The position numbers were made by a program, and so were the translations under genes. Under the pieces are notes generated by a model. The model was not told where the DNA came from and ran no database searches. It saw only the letters and a program-made list of their open reading frames with translations. Shown one piece after another: positions 53,704 to 63,694 of a DNA stretch of 64,000 nucleotides. This DNA is from Roseovarius gaetbuli (GTDB taxonomy: Bacteria > Pseudomonadota > Alphaproteobacteria > Rhodobacterales > Rhodobacteraceae). Numbering within the stretch: position 1 is the first letter of the stretch; each line of letters starts with the position of its first letter. The DNA lies in contig NZ_FWFJ01000002.1 in assembly GCF_900172365.1 (NCBI RefSeq), forward strand, positions 124,001-188,000. Direction: 5' to 3'.

Positions 53704-54900
53704 TCAAGCCTGCGCCTGAAACACCGTTCCCACCTCGGCCCGGATGATGCGCGCGATCTGGGCGCAATCCGCAAGGCTGAAGGTCAGCGGCAGGCGCATG
53801 TCGATGATCCCGCGCAGGATACGGTCACTGGCGGGCATCGGCGTGCTTGGGGCATAGCGCCAGCTGTCATATCGGCTGGTAAAGCCGCTCGGCTCGGCGC
53901 CGCCGAACCACTTGAGCTCGACGCCGCGATCAAGACAGCGCTTGAGCACCTCGGCGACCGCCGTGTCCGTCCAATCCAGCAACAGGAACTGGATCGACGA
54001 GCCGACCATGGTTTCCTCTGCCGGACGCTCGACCACACCCAGACCCGGCGTGCCGCGCAGGCCATCCTCAACCACGCGATAGCGGTCATTCCATTTCGCG
54101 CATTGCGCATCAAGCGCGCGCAGTTGCGGGCGCAAAATCGCGGCCCGCAGATGATCCATCCGCCCCGAGACATTGGGCGTGTCGTATTTCACCCGCTCGA
54201 ACACCTCGGCGGGGGGCACGGTGCCATTGCGATTATAGAGCATGTAAGAGCCCGACAGCATGATCGCGCGCGCCGCCACCTCGTCGTCATCGGTGACAAA
54301 CAAGCCGCCCTCGCCGGAATTCATATGCTTGTAGGTCTGGGTCGAATAACAGCCGATCTTGCCCCAGCGACCCGAGGCACGCCCATTCCAGGCGGCGCCC
54401 ATGGTATGGGCGCAATCCTCGATCACGGTGATGCCAGCCGCGTCGCAAATCGCCATAAGGCGCTCCATATCGCAGATATGGCCGCGCATATGGCTGAGCA
54501 TCAGAACATCGGCCTGATCGGCCTTGGCCGCCAGATCGTCGAGGTCAATCGTCAGATCTTCGGTCACGCCGACAAAGACCGGCACCGCGCCGACACTGGC
54601 AATCGCGCCGGGCACCGGGGCAAGCGTAAAGGCGTTGGTCAGCACCCGGTCACCGGGCACAACGCCGATCGCGCGCAAGGCGGTGCCCATGGCATAGCCC
54701 CCCGAGGCCACCGCAAGCGCATAGCGCGCGCCGGTATAGGCGGCAAATTCCTGCTCCAGCAGGGCCACCTCGCCGGGCTCGTCCCCCACCAGATTATAGC
54801 GGTGCAACCGCCCGCTCCTGAGCACCTCAAGCGCGGCCGCGATCCCCTCGTCGGGGATCGGCTCCTGCTGGGTGAAACTACCTTTGAAAACCTCTGTCAT
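53704..54900 (-). CDS. DegT/DnrJ/EryC1/StrS family aminotransferase
   Basis: A 398-aa fold-I PLP enzyme. IEDCAHTMGAAWNGR holds the Asp that contacts the PLP pyridine, and YSTQTYKHMNSGEGG the Schiff-base Lys. Members form amino sugars or related amines. No nucleotide-sugar genes are adjacent, so the substrate is unknown. ATG 54900 was chosen, giving MTEVFKGSFTQQEPI; the frame from 54936 is longer but weaker. It is followed by the toxin-antitoxin pair. Confidence 0.88.
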   Translation of the reverse strand: MTEVFKGSFTQQEPIPDEGIAAALEVLRSGRLHRYNLVGDEPGEVALLEQEFAAYTGARYALAVASGGYAMGTALRAIGVVPGDRVLTNAFTLAPVPGAIASVGAVPVFVGVTEDLTIDLDDLAAKADQADVLMLSHMRGHICDMERLMAICDAAGITVIEDCAHTMGAAWNGRASGRWGKIGCYSTQTYKHMNSGEGGLFVTDDDEVAARAIMLSGSYMLYNRNGTVPPAEVFERVKYDTPNVSGRMDHLRAAILRPQLRALDAQCAKWNDRYRVVEDGLRGTPGLGVVERPAEETMVGSSIQFLLLDWTDTAVAEVLKRCLDRGVELKWFGGAEPSGFTSRYDSWRYAPSTPMPASDRILRGIIDMRLPLTFSLADCAQIARIIRAEVGTVFQAQA

Positions 54901-55009
54901 AGGGTCTGTTTTGGGGCGCAAGCGGGCGCAGGTCAATGGTTTGCGTGCACCAGCCCCCGCTTGTTCAGGAAATCCGAAACCGCGCTATCGCCTGTCGGAA
55001 AATATACAC

Positions 55010-55675
55010 CTAGCCAATCAGCCGCGTCACCACCCCGGCCAATTCGTCGTAATGGGCAATTGTCGCCTCGGGGTCCAACTCGCTCACGCTGGCGCCATTT
55101 GGCCCGAAGGTCACCAGCACCGAGGGCACCCCGGCGGCACGCGCGGTGTCGCGGTCGGTCGCCGTATCGCCCACCAGCAAAGAGCGCGCCGGATCGCCCC
55201 CGGCCCGGCGCACGGTTTCGCGCAGGTGTTCGGGATCGGGTTTGCGCACCGCAAGCGTATCGGCGCCGGTGAGGGCATGAAAGGCATCCAGAACCCCAAG
55301 CCGCCCCATCAAAAGCCGCGCCAGCCCCTCGGGCTTGTTGGTGCAGATCGCAACGCCGTACCCCGCGTCGCGCAGCCCCTCGACTGCGGCCATCGCGCCG
55401 GGGTAGAGCGTGGTGTGAACGTCGATCGCCCCGGCATAGGCCTCTAGTAAAAGCGGATAGTTGCGGTCGATCTCGGCCAGGTCATCAGCACGGCCCAACC
55501 GCTCCAGCCCGAGAGTAAGCATCGCCCGCCCGCCGCGCAGCGCAGTGCCCGCATCACGGGCCGGATCAAGCATATCGCCCTCGCCCATCGCCCGAAAACA
55601 GGCGTTGGCCGCCGCAACAAGGTCACCACTGGTATCGGCCAGGGTGCCATCCAAATCAAAAACAACTGTGCGCAT
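55010..55675 (-). CDS. gph: Phosphoglycolate phosphatase (HAD superfamily)
   Basis: A 221-aa HAD hydrolase. Motif I is VFDLDGTLADTSGDL (Asp6 nucleophile, Asp8), motif II ICTNKPEG, and motifs III/IV RKPDPEHL...LLVGDTATDRDTARAAGV. It dephosphorylates 2-phosphoglycolate. ATG 55675 has AGGAAA upstream; a longer in-frame extension from 55930 overlaps glmU and is discarded. It is divergent from glmU across 145 bases. Confidence 0.9.
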   Translation of the reverse strand: MRTVVFDLDGTLADTSGDLVAAANACFRAMGEGDMLDPARDAGTALRGGRAMLTLGLERLGRADDLAEIDRNYPLLLEAYAGAIDVHTTLYPGAMAAVEGLRDAGYGVAICTNKPEGLARLLMGRLGVLDAFHALTGADTLAVRKPDPEHLRETVRRAGGDPARSLLVGDTATDRDTARAAGVPSVLVTFGPNGASVSELDPEATIAHYDELAGVVTRLIG

Positions 55676-55820
55676 CGGCCCTATTTCCTTTGTGTTCAGC
55701 ACCTTGGCAGATTTCCGCGTACTCCTGTCACATGGCGTAACCTTGATTGATGGAGCGCGCCCTTGCACAAGGGTGCCAACCCGATAAAACGGGGGCGCGT
55801 CAATTACAAAGAGAAACCGT

Positions 55821-57176
55821 ATGGCAACCGCCCTGATTATCCTTGCCGCTGGCAAAGGCACCCGCATGAATTCCGATCTGCCCAAGGTGCTGCACCAGGT
55901 CGCGCAGGCGCCGATGCTTGTGCATGCCATGCGGTCCGGTCAGGCGCTTGAGCCTGATCACACGATCATTGTCGCCGGCCATGGCGCAGAGGCGGTCACC
56001 GCCGCCGCGCAGGACTATGACGACAGCGCACAGGTAGTTTTGCAGACCGAGCAGCTTGGCACCGCCCATGCGGTGGCCCAGGCCGCACCGGCGCTTGGCG
56101 ATTATTCCGGCGACGCGCTTGTGCTTTATGGTGACACGCCGCTGATCCAGCCCGAAACGCTTGAGCAGATGGCCAAGGCCCGCACCACCCATGATGTTGT
56201 CGTGCTTGGGTTCAAGGCCGCCGATCCGGGCCGCTATGGCCGATTGATCATGTCTGGCGACAGTCTTGAGCGGATCGTGGAATTCAAGGATGCCAATGAG
56301 ACCGAGCGCGCGATCACGCTGTGCAACAGCGGCGTGGTGATGGCCTCGGCGCCGCTGTTGTTCGATCTGATTTCAGAGGTCGGCAATGAAAATGCCAATG
56401 GCGAATACTACCTGACCGATATCATCGACATCGCGCGGGCGCGCGGGTTGTCGGCGAGTGCCGTCATCTGCGACGAATCCGAGACCCTCGGCGTCAATTC
56501 CCGCATCGAGCTGTCGCAGGCCGAAGCCGCCTTTCAGGCCCGCGCCCGCGCCGCCACGCTGGAGCTTGGGGTCACCCTGCCCGCGCCCGAAACCGTTCAT
56601 TTCGCCTTTGACACCTATGTGGGCCGCGACACGGTGATTGATCAGAACGTGGTCTTTGGCCCCGGCGTCACGATTGAAACCGGCGCGCATATCCGCGCCT
56701 TCAGCCATCTTGAGGGCTGTCATGTGGCGCGCGGCGCGGTGGTGGGGCCCTATGCGCGCCTGCGGCCGGGCACCGAATTGGCCGAGGATACGCGGGTTGG
56801 CAATTTCGTCGAGCTCAAGAACGCCCTGATCGGTGAGGGCAGCAAGATCAATCACCTGAGCTATGTCGGCGATGCCGAGATCGGCACCGACAGCAATATC
56901 GGCGCCGGCACGATCACCTGCAACTATGACGGGGTGATGAAACATCAGACCCGGATCGGCAACCGGGTGTTTATCGGCTCGAACACCATGCTTGTCGCCC
57001 CGGTCAGCGTGGGCGACGAGGCGATGACCGCCTCGGGCTCTGTCATCACCGAGACTGTCGAGGCGGGTGGCCTGGCAATTGCGCGTGCGCGTCAGACTGT
57101 TAAGGCGGGCATGGCGCGCAGGCTTATGGACCTGCTCAAGGCCAAGAAGGCAAAACGCGACAAGGGAGAAATCTAA
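55821..57176 (+). CDS. glmU: Bifunctional UDP-GlcNAc pyrophosphorylase / GlcN-1-P acetyltransferase
   Basis: A 451-aa enzyme. The N-terminal nucleotidyltransferase has LILAAGKGTRMNSDLPKVLH; the C-terminal left-handed beta-helix with GNFVELKNALIGEGSKINHLSYVGDAEIG and NIGAGTITCNYDG acetylates GlcN-1-P. It makes UDP-GlcNAc for peptidoglycan and lipid A. The stop overlaps the glmS start (TAATG). Confidence 0.96.
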   Translation: MATALIILAAGKGTRMNSDLPKVLHQVAQAPMLVHAMRSGQALEPDHTIIVAGHGAEAVTAAAQDYDDSAQVVLQTEQLGTAHAVAQAAPALGDYSGDALVLYGDTPLIQPETLEQMAKARTTHDVVVLGFKAADPGRYGRLIMSGDSLERIVEFKDANETERAITLCNSGVVMASAPLLFDLISEVGNENANGEYYLTDIIDIARARGLSASAVICDESETLGVNSRIELSQAEAAFQARARAATLELGVTLPAPETVHFAFDTYVGRDTVIDQNVVFGPGVTIETGAHIRAFSHLEGCHVARGAVVGPYARLRPGTELAEDTRVGNFVELKNALIGEGSKINHLSYVGDAEIGTDSNIGAGTITCNYDGVMKHQTRIGNRVFIGSNTMLVAPVSVGDEAMTASGSVITETVEAGGLAIARARQTVKAGMARRLMDLLKAKKAKRDKGEI

Positions 57177-58999
57177 TGTGCGGTATCGTTGGGGTTCTGG
57201 GCCAGCACGAAGTTGCGCCCATTCTTGTCGAGGCCCTCAAACGGCTTGAATATCGCGGCTATGACAGCGCCGGGATCGCGACCATCGAGAACGGGAAGCT
57301 TGACCGCCGCCGCGCCGTTGGCAAGTTGGTCAACCTGTCGGATTTGCTGGTTCACGAACCGCTGGCGGGCAAGATCGGGATCGGTCACACCCGCTGGGCC
57401 ACCCATGGTGCGCCCAATGTCGCCAATGCCCACCCGCATCGCGCAGGCAAGGTGGCCGTGGTGCACAATGGCATCATCGAGAATTACCGCGAATTGCGCA
57501 GCGATCTCGCCGCCGAGGGCATCGGCCATGAGACCGATACCGACACCGAAACCGTTGCTCTTCTGGCGGATCACTACCTTGCTCAGGGCCTTGCCCCGGT
57601 TGACGCGGCGCGCGCGACCATTGCCCGGCTTGAAGGCGCCTATGCGCTGTGTTTCCTGTTTGACGGCGAGCCTGACCTTCTGATTGCGGCGCGCAAAGGC
57701 AGCCCGCTGGCCGTTGGTCATGGCATCGGCGAGATGTACGTGGGCTCTGACGCCATCGCGCTTGCCCCGATGACCGACCGTGTGACCTATCTTGAAGAAG
57801 GTGACATGGCCGTCATCACCCGCACCAGCCTTTTGATCACCGATCACACCCACACCCCGGTCAACCGCGAGGCCCGGACCATCGAGGTCGACAACACCCG
57901 CGTCGACAAGGCCGGCCACAAGCATTTCATGGCCAAGGAAATCGCCGAACAGCCCGCCGTGATTGGCGGGGCTCTTGGCCATTACCTGAGCGAAGATGGC
58001 CGCCAAATCACGCTTCCCGGTGAAGAAATTGATTTCAAAAAGATAAATCGCTTCACCATGGTCGCCTGCGGCACAGCCTATTATGCCTGCCTGACTGCGA
58101 AATACTGGTTTGAACAGATTGCCGGCCTGCCGGTCGAGGTCGATATCGCCTCTGAATTCCGCTATCGCGAGCCGCCCGTGACGCCCGGCACGGTCGCCCT
58201 GTTCGTAAGCCAGTCCGGCGAGACCGCCGACACCCTGGCGGCGCTGCGCTATTGCTCTGGTCGCGCGGATGCGATTTTGTCGGTGGTCAACGTACCGGAA
58301 AGCTCGATCGCGCGCGAAAGCGACCTGGCCCTGCCGATCCACGCAGGGGTGGAAATCGGCGTTGCCTCGACCAAGGCCTTTACCTGTCAGCTCACCGTGC
58401 TGTTGCTCCTGGCGCTCAAGGCGGCGCAGGCGCGCGGGAGGATCAGTGATGACCGGCTGGCCGATCTGTTGTCGGCGCTGCGCGCCTTGCCCGCGACGCT
58501 GAACACTGCGATGGAAAGCAACGAGGACTTCAGGACCGCAGCACGGCTGCTTTCGGCCTCTGACAACGCGCTTTTCCTTGGCCGTGGCCTGATGTATCCG
58601 CTGGCCCTTGAGGGCGCACTAAAGCTAAAGGAAATCAGCTATATACACGCCGAAGCTTATCCATCTGGCGAACTCAAGCACGGGCCGATCGCCCTGATTG
58701 ACGAAACCATGCCGGTGATCGTTCTGGCGCCCTGTGACTCGCTGTTCGACAAGACCGTGTCCAACATGCAAGAGGTGATGGCGCGCGGCGGTCAGATCAT
58801 GCTGATTTCCGATGCCAAGGGCGCCGCTGATGCGGGCGCCGGGGTTTGGCAGACGCTGACCATGCCGACGGTGGACCCGATCCTGTCGCCGATCCTCTAT
58901 GCGCTTCCGGTACAGCTTTTGGCCTATCATACCGCCGTTGCCAAAGGTACAGACGTGGACCAACCCCGCAACCTGGCAAAATCGGTGACTGTGGAATGA
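57176..58999 (+). CDS. glmS: Glutamine-fructose-6-phosphate aminotransferase (isomerizing)
   Basis: A 607-aa enzyme. The N-terminal glutaminase has the Cys nucleophile at residue 2 (MCGIVGVLGQ); two SIS domains follow, with SQSGETADTLAALR, STKAFTCQ and the C-terminal YALPVQLLAYHTAVAKGTDVDQPRNLAKSVTVE tail. It makes glucosamine-6-P, feeding GlmU. Coupled to glmU and to the AlkD-like gene (ATGA overlap). Confidence 0.97.
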   Translation: MCGIVGVLGQHEVAPILVEALKRLEYRGYDSAGIATIENGKLDRRRAVGKLVNLSDLLVHEPLAGKIGIGHTRWATHGAPNVANAHPHRAGKVAVVHNGIIENYRELRSDLAAEGIGHETDTDTETVALLADHYLAQGLAPVDAARATIARLEGAYALCFLFDGEPDLLIAARKGSPLAVGHGIGEMYVGSDAIALAPMTDRVTYLEEGDMAVITRTSLLITDHTHTPVNREARTIEVDNTRVDKAGHKHFMAKEIAEQPAVIGGALGHYLSEDGRQITLPGEEIDFKKINRFTMVACGTAYYACLTAKYWFEQIAGLPVEVDIASEFRYREPPVTPGTVALFVSQSGETADTLAALRYCSGRADAILSVVNVPESSIARESDLALPIHAGVEIGVASTKAFTCQLTVLLLLALKAAQARGRISDDRLADLLSALRALPATLNTAMESNEDFRTAARLLSASDNALFLGRGLMYPLALEGALKLKEISYIHAEAYPSGELKHGPIALIDETMPVIVLAPCDSLFDKTVSNMQEVMARGGQIMLISDAKGAADAGAGVWQTLTMPTVDPILSPILYALPVQLLAYHTAVAKGTDVDQPRNLAKSVTVE

Positions 59000-59706
59000 C
59001 GACCCTACCCCAATCCGGCGAACAGGCGCTTGACCTGCTTCGGGCCCATGGCGACGCCGAGCGCGCCAAAGGTCTGGCCGAGCATCACAAAGTGCCGCGC
59101 GACTACCTTGGCGTGGCGACAGGCACGCTTGGCGATCTTGCGCAGGAATGGCGTCAGGGGCTTGACCTGCCCGCCCGTCTTGCGCTTGCGGATGATCTCT
59201 GGAAAACCAACATTTTCGAGGCCCGCATCGTCGCCGCCAAGCTTTTGACCCAAGCGCGCATTCGCCCCGATGACACCGCGGTCTGGGAGATGCTCCTGTC
59301 CTGGATGCCCGATTTCGACAGTTGGGCGATTGCCGATCAGGTCATGACCGCCGCGCAAAAGCGTCTGGTCGCCGATCCCTCGCGGATCGAAACCGTCGCC
59401 GGTTGGACCACCTCCGACGATCACTGGATCAAGCGCGCGGTGATGATCATCGCCCTGCCCTTTGCCAAGCAAAACCACCCCTCCGAGGCCGAATTGGCCG
59501 TTCGCGTGCGGGTCATGGGCTGGGCCGCAGACTATGTGCAGGATGCCGACTGGACCCTGCAGAAATCGGTGGCAGGATGGCTGCGCGATCTGTCCAAGCA
59601 CGACCCCGAGCGGGTCGAGTATTTCCTGTCAAACCATGCCAGGCACATGAAGCCCTTTGCCCGCAAAGAGGCGGTCAAGTTCCTGCCGCAACAGCCCGCG
59701 TCGTAA
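58996..59706 (+). CDS. DNA alkylation repair protein, AlkD-like
   Basis: A 236-aa all-helical HEAT-like repeat protein. DLPARLALADDLWKTNIFEARIVAAKLL and SDDHWIKRAVMIIALPFAK match AlkD-type glycosylases that excise N3- and N7-alkylpurines. It overlaps glmS by 4 bases, so it is co-translated with it, with no functional link apparent. It converges on the lipoprotein gene 9 bases away. Confidence 0.85.
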   Translation: MTTLPQSGEQALDLLRAHGDAERAKGLAEHHKVPRDYLGVATGTLGDLAQEWRQGLDLPARLALADDLWKTNIFEARIVAAKLLTQARIRPDDTAVWEMLLSWMPDFDSWAIADQVMTAAQKRLVADPSRIETVAGWTTSDDHWIKRAVMIIALPFAKQNHPSEAELAVRVRVMGWAADYVQDADWTLQKSVAGWLRDLSKHDPERVEYFLSNHARHMKPFARKEAVKFLPQQPAS

Positions 59707-59715
59707 CGGCGCGCG

Positions 59716-60213
59716 CTACTCTGCCAGCAGATGCACCCGCACCTCTGGCAAGCCGGTCAGAGGCGCCTCCAAAAGGCGGAACGCCGCCAGCGACATCCGG
59801 CTTCCGGCGCCTTCAGGGCCATCAAGCGGGATAAGGTCGACCGCGACCGATTTGCCGTTGGCCGGGTAATCCACCCGCCCCTTGGCCGCAGCGCTGACCA
59901 GCGGCGTCTTGAGCCAGAACCCAGGTTCTGTCGGTGCGCCGAGCGATGCGATGGTCACGCCAAGATCCCGCGCGCCCGGCTTTGCCGCAACCGCCACCGC
60001 CTCGGCGCGCTCTTGCGGGGTGGTCGTGTCAAACGCTGCGGCGGTTTGCGGGGCATTGGCGGGCGGGCGCGTCGACGCGGTGGGCGCGCTCTGCGGCTCC
60101 GTAACCACGCTCTCTGCGGGCGGCACATCTGCCTTTGGCGCGAACACACGCTCCACTTGCGCGCAGCCGCCCAAGACAAGACCCAAACCGAAAATCACAA
60201 CACTATTTCTCAT
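59716..60213 (-). CDS. Predicted lipoprotein of unknown function
   Basis: A 165-aa protein with a lipobox (LGGC, acylated Cys at residue 17), a low-complexity Pro/Ala/Thr linker (about 30-65) and a compact C-terminal domain (about 68-165: AKPGARDLGVTIASLGAPTEPGFWLKTPLV...). No function assigned. It is divergent from moaA across 85 bases. Confidence 0.78.
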   Translation of the reverse strand: MRNSVVIFGLGLVLGGCAQVERVFAPKADVPPAESVVTEPQSAPTASTRPPANAPQTAAAFDTTTPQERAEAVAVAAKPGARDLGVTIASLGAPTEPGFWLKTPLVSAAAKGRVDYPANGKSVAVDLIPLDGPEGAGSRMSLAAFRLLEAPLTGLPEVRVHLLAE

Positions 60214-60298
60214 TTGTCCACTTTAGCCCCGCAACAATCGGGCTTCAACGGACAACATGACCCTTGCCCCGCTCGCCCCACGCGCCTAGATTTCAGGC

Positions 60299-61306
60299 AT
60301 GAAAACACCTCTTATTGATCCCTTCCATCGCGCGATTAATTATTTGCGCGTCTCCGTCACGGACCGCTGCGATTTTCGCTGCGTCTATTGCATGTCGGAA
60401 AACATGACCTTTCTGCCCAAGAAAGAGCTGCTCACGCTGGAAGAGCTTGATCGCATGTGCTCGGCCTTTGTCGGGCTTGGCGTTGAAAAGCTGCGCATCA
60501 CCGGTGGCGAGCCCTTGGTGCGCAAGGGCATCATGACCTTCTTTGACGCGATGACGCGGCATCTGGACAGCGGCGCCCTGAAAGAGCTGACCCTGACCAC
60601 CAACGGAAGCCAGATGGAACGCTTTGCCGATGATCTTTACGCGGCGGGCGTGCGCCGGGTGAATATCTCGCTCGATACGCTGGACGATCAGAAATTCGCC
60701 GATATCACCCGTTGGGGTCGTCTGCCGCAGGTGATCAAGGGCATTGATGCCGCGCAAAAGGCGGGGCTTCGGGTCAAGATCAACACCGTCGCCCTCAAGG
60801 GGTTCAACGAAGACGAGCTGTTCACCCTGCTTGAATGGTGCGCCAGCCGCGACATGGACCTTACCTTTATCGAGGTGATGCCGATGGGCGATATCGGCAA
60901 CGAGGACCGGCTTGACCAATACTGGAAGCTGTCTGATCTGCGCGCCACCCTGCGCGACCGCCATACACTGACCGACCTGCCCGAGCGCACCGGCGGCCCG
61001 GCGCGGTATGTGAGGATCGAGGAAACCGGCCAGAAGATCGGCTTTATCACACCGCTCACCCATAATTTCTGCGAAAGCTGCAACCGCGTGCGCCTGACCT
61101 GCACCGGCGAGCTTTACATGTGCCTCGGCCAAGAGGATATGGCAGATCTGCGCGCGCCCCTGCGCAACAACCCCGGCAGCGACGCGCCACTTGAAGCGGC
61201 CATTCGCGACGCCATCGCGCACAAGCCGAAAGGCCATGATTTCGACTATTCGCGGCAAGGCGTCGATGGCCGCGTATCGCGCCACATGAGCCATACCGGC
61301 GGCTGA
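60299..61306 (+). CDS. moaA: GTP 3',8-cyclase (molybdenum cofactor biosynthesis protein A)
   Basis: A 335-aa radical SAM enzyme. The SAM-binding [4Fe-4S] cluster ligands are Cys24/28/31 (CDFRCVYC), and the second cluster uses Cys258/261/275 ([18 protein letters not shown]). The C-terminus ends in GG, as required in MoaA. It converts GTP to 3',8-cyclo-GTP in the first Moco step. Overlaps waaA by one base (TGATG). Confidence 0.96.
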   Translation: MKTPLIDPFHRAINYLRVSVTDRCDFRCVYCMSENMTFLPKKELLTLEELDRMCSAFVGLGVEKLRITGGEPLVRKGIMTFFDAMTRHLDSGALKELTLTTNGSQMERFADDLYAAGVRRVNISLDTLDDQKFADITRWGRLPQVIKGIDAAQKAGLRVKINTVALKGFNEDELFTLLEWCASRDMDLTFIEVMPMGDIGNEDRLDQYWKLSDLRATLRDRHTLTDLPERTGGPARYVRIEETGQKIGFITPLTHNFCESCNRVRLTCTGELYMCLGQEDMADLRAPLRNNPGSDAPLEAAIRDAIAHKPKGHDFDYSRQGVDGRVSRHMSHTGG

Positions 61307-62601
61307 TGACGCGCGCTCCTGCGCCCCTGCCCCTCCGGCTTTATAGTGCGGCAGCCAACCTTGTCGCGCCGCTGGCCTATGCGCGCGTCAAGGACAAGCT
61401 TGCGGCGCAAGGCACCGATCCCGCGCGATTACCGGAACGGATGGGCCGGGCCACGGCCAGGCGCCCCGACGGCCCGCTGATCTGGTTTCACGCCGCCTCT
61501 GTCGGCGAGAGCGTGTCGGTGCTGCGCCTGATCACCCATATGGGCGAGGCCTATCCCGGCTGGTCCTTCCTGATCACCTCGGGCACCGCCACCTCGGCGC
61601 AGGTGGTGGCAAGCCGCCTGCCGCCGCGCACCACTCACCAATTCGCGCCACTCGATGCGCGCCGCGCGATCGACCGCTTTCTGGCCCATTGGCGCCCAAC
61701 GGCCGCGATCTTCGTGGAAAGCGAGCTTTGGCCGCAAATGCTGGCGCGCAGCCACGCCGCAGGCATCCCGATGGCGCTGATCAACGCGCGCATATCGGAT
61801 GGCTCGGCGCGCAACTGGAAACGTGCGCCAAAGACGGCGCGCCATCTTTTGGGGGTTTTCGCCCATATCCACACACAGGACGCCCGCACCACGGCGCATC
61901 TGCAAGACCTTGGCCTGCACCATGCCAAGACCGGGCAGAACCTCAAGTCGCTCTCGGGGGCTCTGCCGTTCGATCCCGCCGAGAAAGACCGGATGACCCG
62001 CCTGATCTCGGGGCGGGCGGTCTGGCTGGCAAGCTCGACCCACCCCGGCGAGGACGATCTGATGCTGGCCGCGCATAAGACAGTCCTGCAACAGGCCCCC
62101 GACGCCCTGCTGATCCTCGTGCCGCGCCATCCCGAACGCGGGTTGGCGCTTGAAACGCTGATCGCGACCAGCGGGCTCAGCGGCGCGCGCCGCGCCATTG
62201 GCGGCCAGATCACCGGCCAGACCCAAGTTTACCTTGCCGATACCCTTGGCGAAACCGGGCTGTGGTATGCGCTTTGCCCGCTGACTTGTCTTTGTGGCTC
62301 CTTCACGCCGGTGGGCGGCCACAATCCTTACGAGCCCGCCTATGCCGGATCGGCCATTCTACATGGCCCGCTTTATAAGAACTTCGCCGATACCTACCCT
62401 TTGATCGACGCCTCCGGCGCGGCACTTGAGGTAGCGGATGCGACCGAGCTGGCGCAGGCCCTGATCACACAGCTCACCGACCCCGCCGCACTTGAGGCCG
62501 TGCGCTCCCGCGCCCGCGCCTTCGCCGCCGCGCAGGAAAACGTCCTTGATCAGATCACCACCGACCTGATCTCGGCGCTTGACCTGGAGGGCGTGCAATG
62601 A
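61306..62601 (+). CDS. waaA: 3-deoxy-D-manno-octulosonic acid (Kdo) transferase
   Basis: A 431-aa GT-B enzyme. It has an N-terminal membrane-interacting helix, WFHAASVGESVSVLRLI, a catalytic Glu in FVESELWPQML, WLASSTHPGEDD and GSFTPVGGHNPYEPAYAGSAILHGP. It attaches Kdo to lipid IV-A in LPS assembly. One-base overlap with moaA; a recurrent GAGTATTTTTGG element lies just after its stop. Confidence 0.95.
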   Translation: MTRAPAPLPLRLYSAAANLVAPLAYARVKDKLAAQGTDPARLPERMGRATARRPDGPLIWFHAASVGESVSVLRLITHMGEAYPGWSFLITSGTATSAQVVASRLPPRTTHQFAPLDARRAIDRFLAHWRPTAAIFVESELWPQMLARSHAAGIPMALINARISDGSARNWKRAPKTARHLLGVFAHIHTQDARTTAHLQDLGLHHAKTGQNLKSLSGALPFDPAEKDRMTRLISGRAVWLASSTHPGEDDLMLAAHKTVLQQAPDALLILVPRHPERGLALETLIATSGLSGARRAIGGQITGQTQVYLADTLGETGLWYALCPLTCLCGSFTPVGGHNPYEPAYAGSAILHGPLYKNFADTYPLIDASGAALEVADATELAQALITQLTDPAALEAVRSRARAFAAAQENVLDQITTDLISALDLEGVQ

Positions 62602-62608
62602 CCCTGAC

Positions 62609-62630
62609 TTTCATCGTTCCAAAAATACTC
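62609..62630 (-). repeat. Recurrent GAGTATTTTTGG intergenic element between waaA and the glycosyltransferase gene
   Basis: The minus strand reads GAGTATTTTTGGAACGATG followed by AAA, identical over 22 bases to the copy before liuE. Here the genes on both sides run the other way, so the element is not tied to one orientation. Confidence 0.6.
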
Positions 62631-62650
62631 AAATCCAACCGGCCCGCCAA

Positions 62651-63694
62651 ATGCCAGAGTTGATCGTGACCAATTTCAACCGCAATTTCACCGGCGTCTC
62701 GGCGACGGCTGCGGGTGTGGTGCGTGTGCAGATGGGCCGCTATGACATGGCACTGGCGGGGGTGGGCCTGCCCGGCTGCCCGGCCCCGATAAGCCGCGCC
62801 GAAGCGCGCGCGCTCTCGCGCACACCGCCGCCGAACCGCGCCTTCACGATCTGGCACGTCCGGCGCAACACCGAGATGCGCGCGGCGATCTGGGCGCGCG
62901 ATGTGCTGGGGCTGCCGATCCGCATCGTCTTTACCTCGGCCGCCCAGCGGCGCCATTCGGCCTTTCCGCGGTGGCTCATCGCGCGGATGGACGCGGTGAT
63001 TGCCACGACCGAGGCCGCCGCGACATTTGTCCCGCACGTGCGCGCCGTGGTGCCGCATGGCGTGGATTGCGCCCGTTTTCACCCCGCACCGGATCGCGCC
63101 GCCGCCTGGGCCAAGACCGGCTTTGGCGGCACCTGCGGCGTTGCCACGATTGGCCGCATTCGCCCCGAAAAAGGCAGCGACCGCTTCGTTGCTGCGATGA
63201 TCGAGCTGTTGCCGCGCTGCCCCGGTGTCACCGCCCTGCTGATCGGCCGCGCCGCCAAATCGGATCAGCGGTTTCTGGACGGGCTGAAACAACAGATCGC
63301 GGCGGCCGACCTCACTGATCGCATTATGTTTCCCGGCGAGGTCGCGCCCGATGCCCTGCCCGCCCTCATGCGCACGCTCAGCGTGGTCGTGCAATTGCCG
63401 CGCTACGAAGGCTACGGCATGGCGCCGCTTGAGGGCATGGCAAGCGGCGTGCCCTTCGTGGCCACCGATGCGGGATATTACGACAGCTTTTCGTGTGGCG
63501 GCGGTTGCGGTGTGATTGTGCCCGAGGATGCCCCGGCCGAGACCGCCGCAGCCATCGAACGCCTCCTGAGCGCCCCCCAAAGCCATGGCGCCATGGCCCG
63601 CGCCGCGCGCGAGGCCGCCCAAACCCGGTTCAGCATCGAGGTCGAAGCCGACGGGATCGGTGCAGTTTATGAAATACTCTGGTCCGGCGCCTAG
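62651..63694 (+). CDS. Glycosyltransferase, GT-B, LPS core type
   Basis: A 347-aa GT4-like transferase. ATIGRIRPEKGSDRFV is the start of the nucleotide-binding domain and PRYEGYGMAPLEGMASGVPFVATD holds the donor-binding EGYGM/E motif. Next to waaA it probably adds a core sugar to Kdo-lipid A (LpcC-like), but acceptor and donor are not proven. Start is ATG 62651; no strong RBS is seen. The stop TAG is the first three bases of the palindromic repeat that follows. Confidence 0.85.
   Translation: MPELIVTNFNRNFTGVSATAAGVVRVQMGRYDMALAGVGLPGCPAPISRAEARALSRTPPPNRAFTIWHVRRNTEMRAAIWARDVLGLPIRIVFTSAAQRRHSAFPRWLIARMDAVIATTEAAATFVPHVRAVVPHGVDCARFHPAPDRAAAWAKTGFGGTCGVATIGRIRPEKGSDRFVAAMIELLPRCPGVTALLIGRAAKSDQRFLDGLKQQIAAADLTDRIMFPGEVAPDALPALMRTLSVVVQLPRYEGYGMAPLEGMASGVPFVATDAGYYDSFSCGGGCGVIVPEDAPAETAAAIERLLSAPQSHGAMARAAREAAQTRFSIEVEADGIGAVYEILWSGA

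Noticed and set aside
55676-55930. N-terminal extension of the phosphoglycolate phosphatase frame
   Set aside because: It overlaps the glmU start on the other strand and lies before HAD motif I, which begins at residue 4 of the chosen start.
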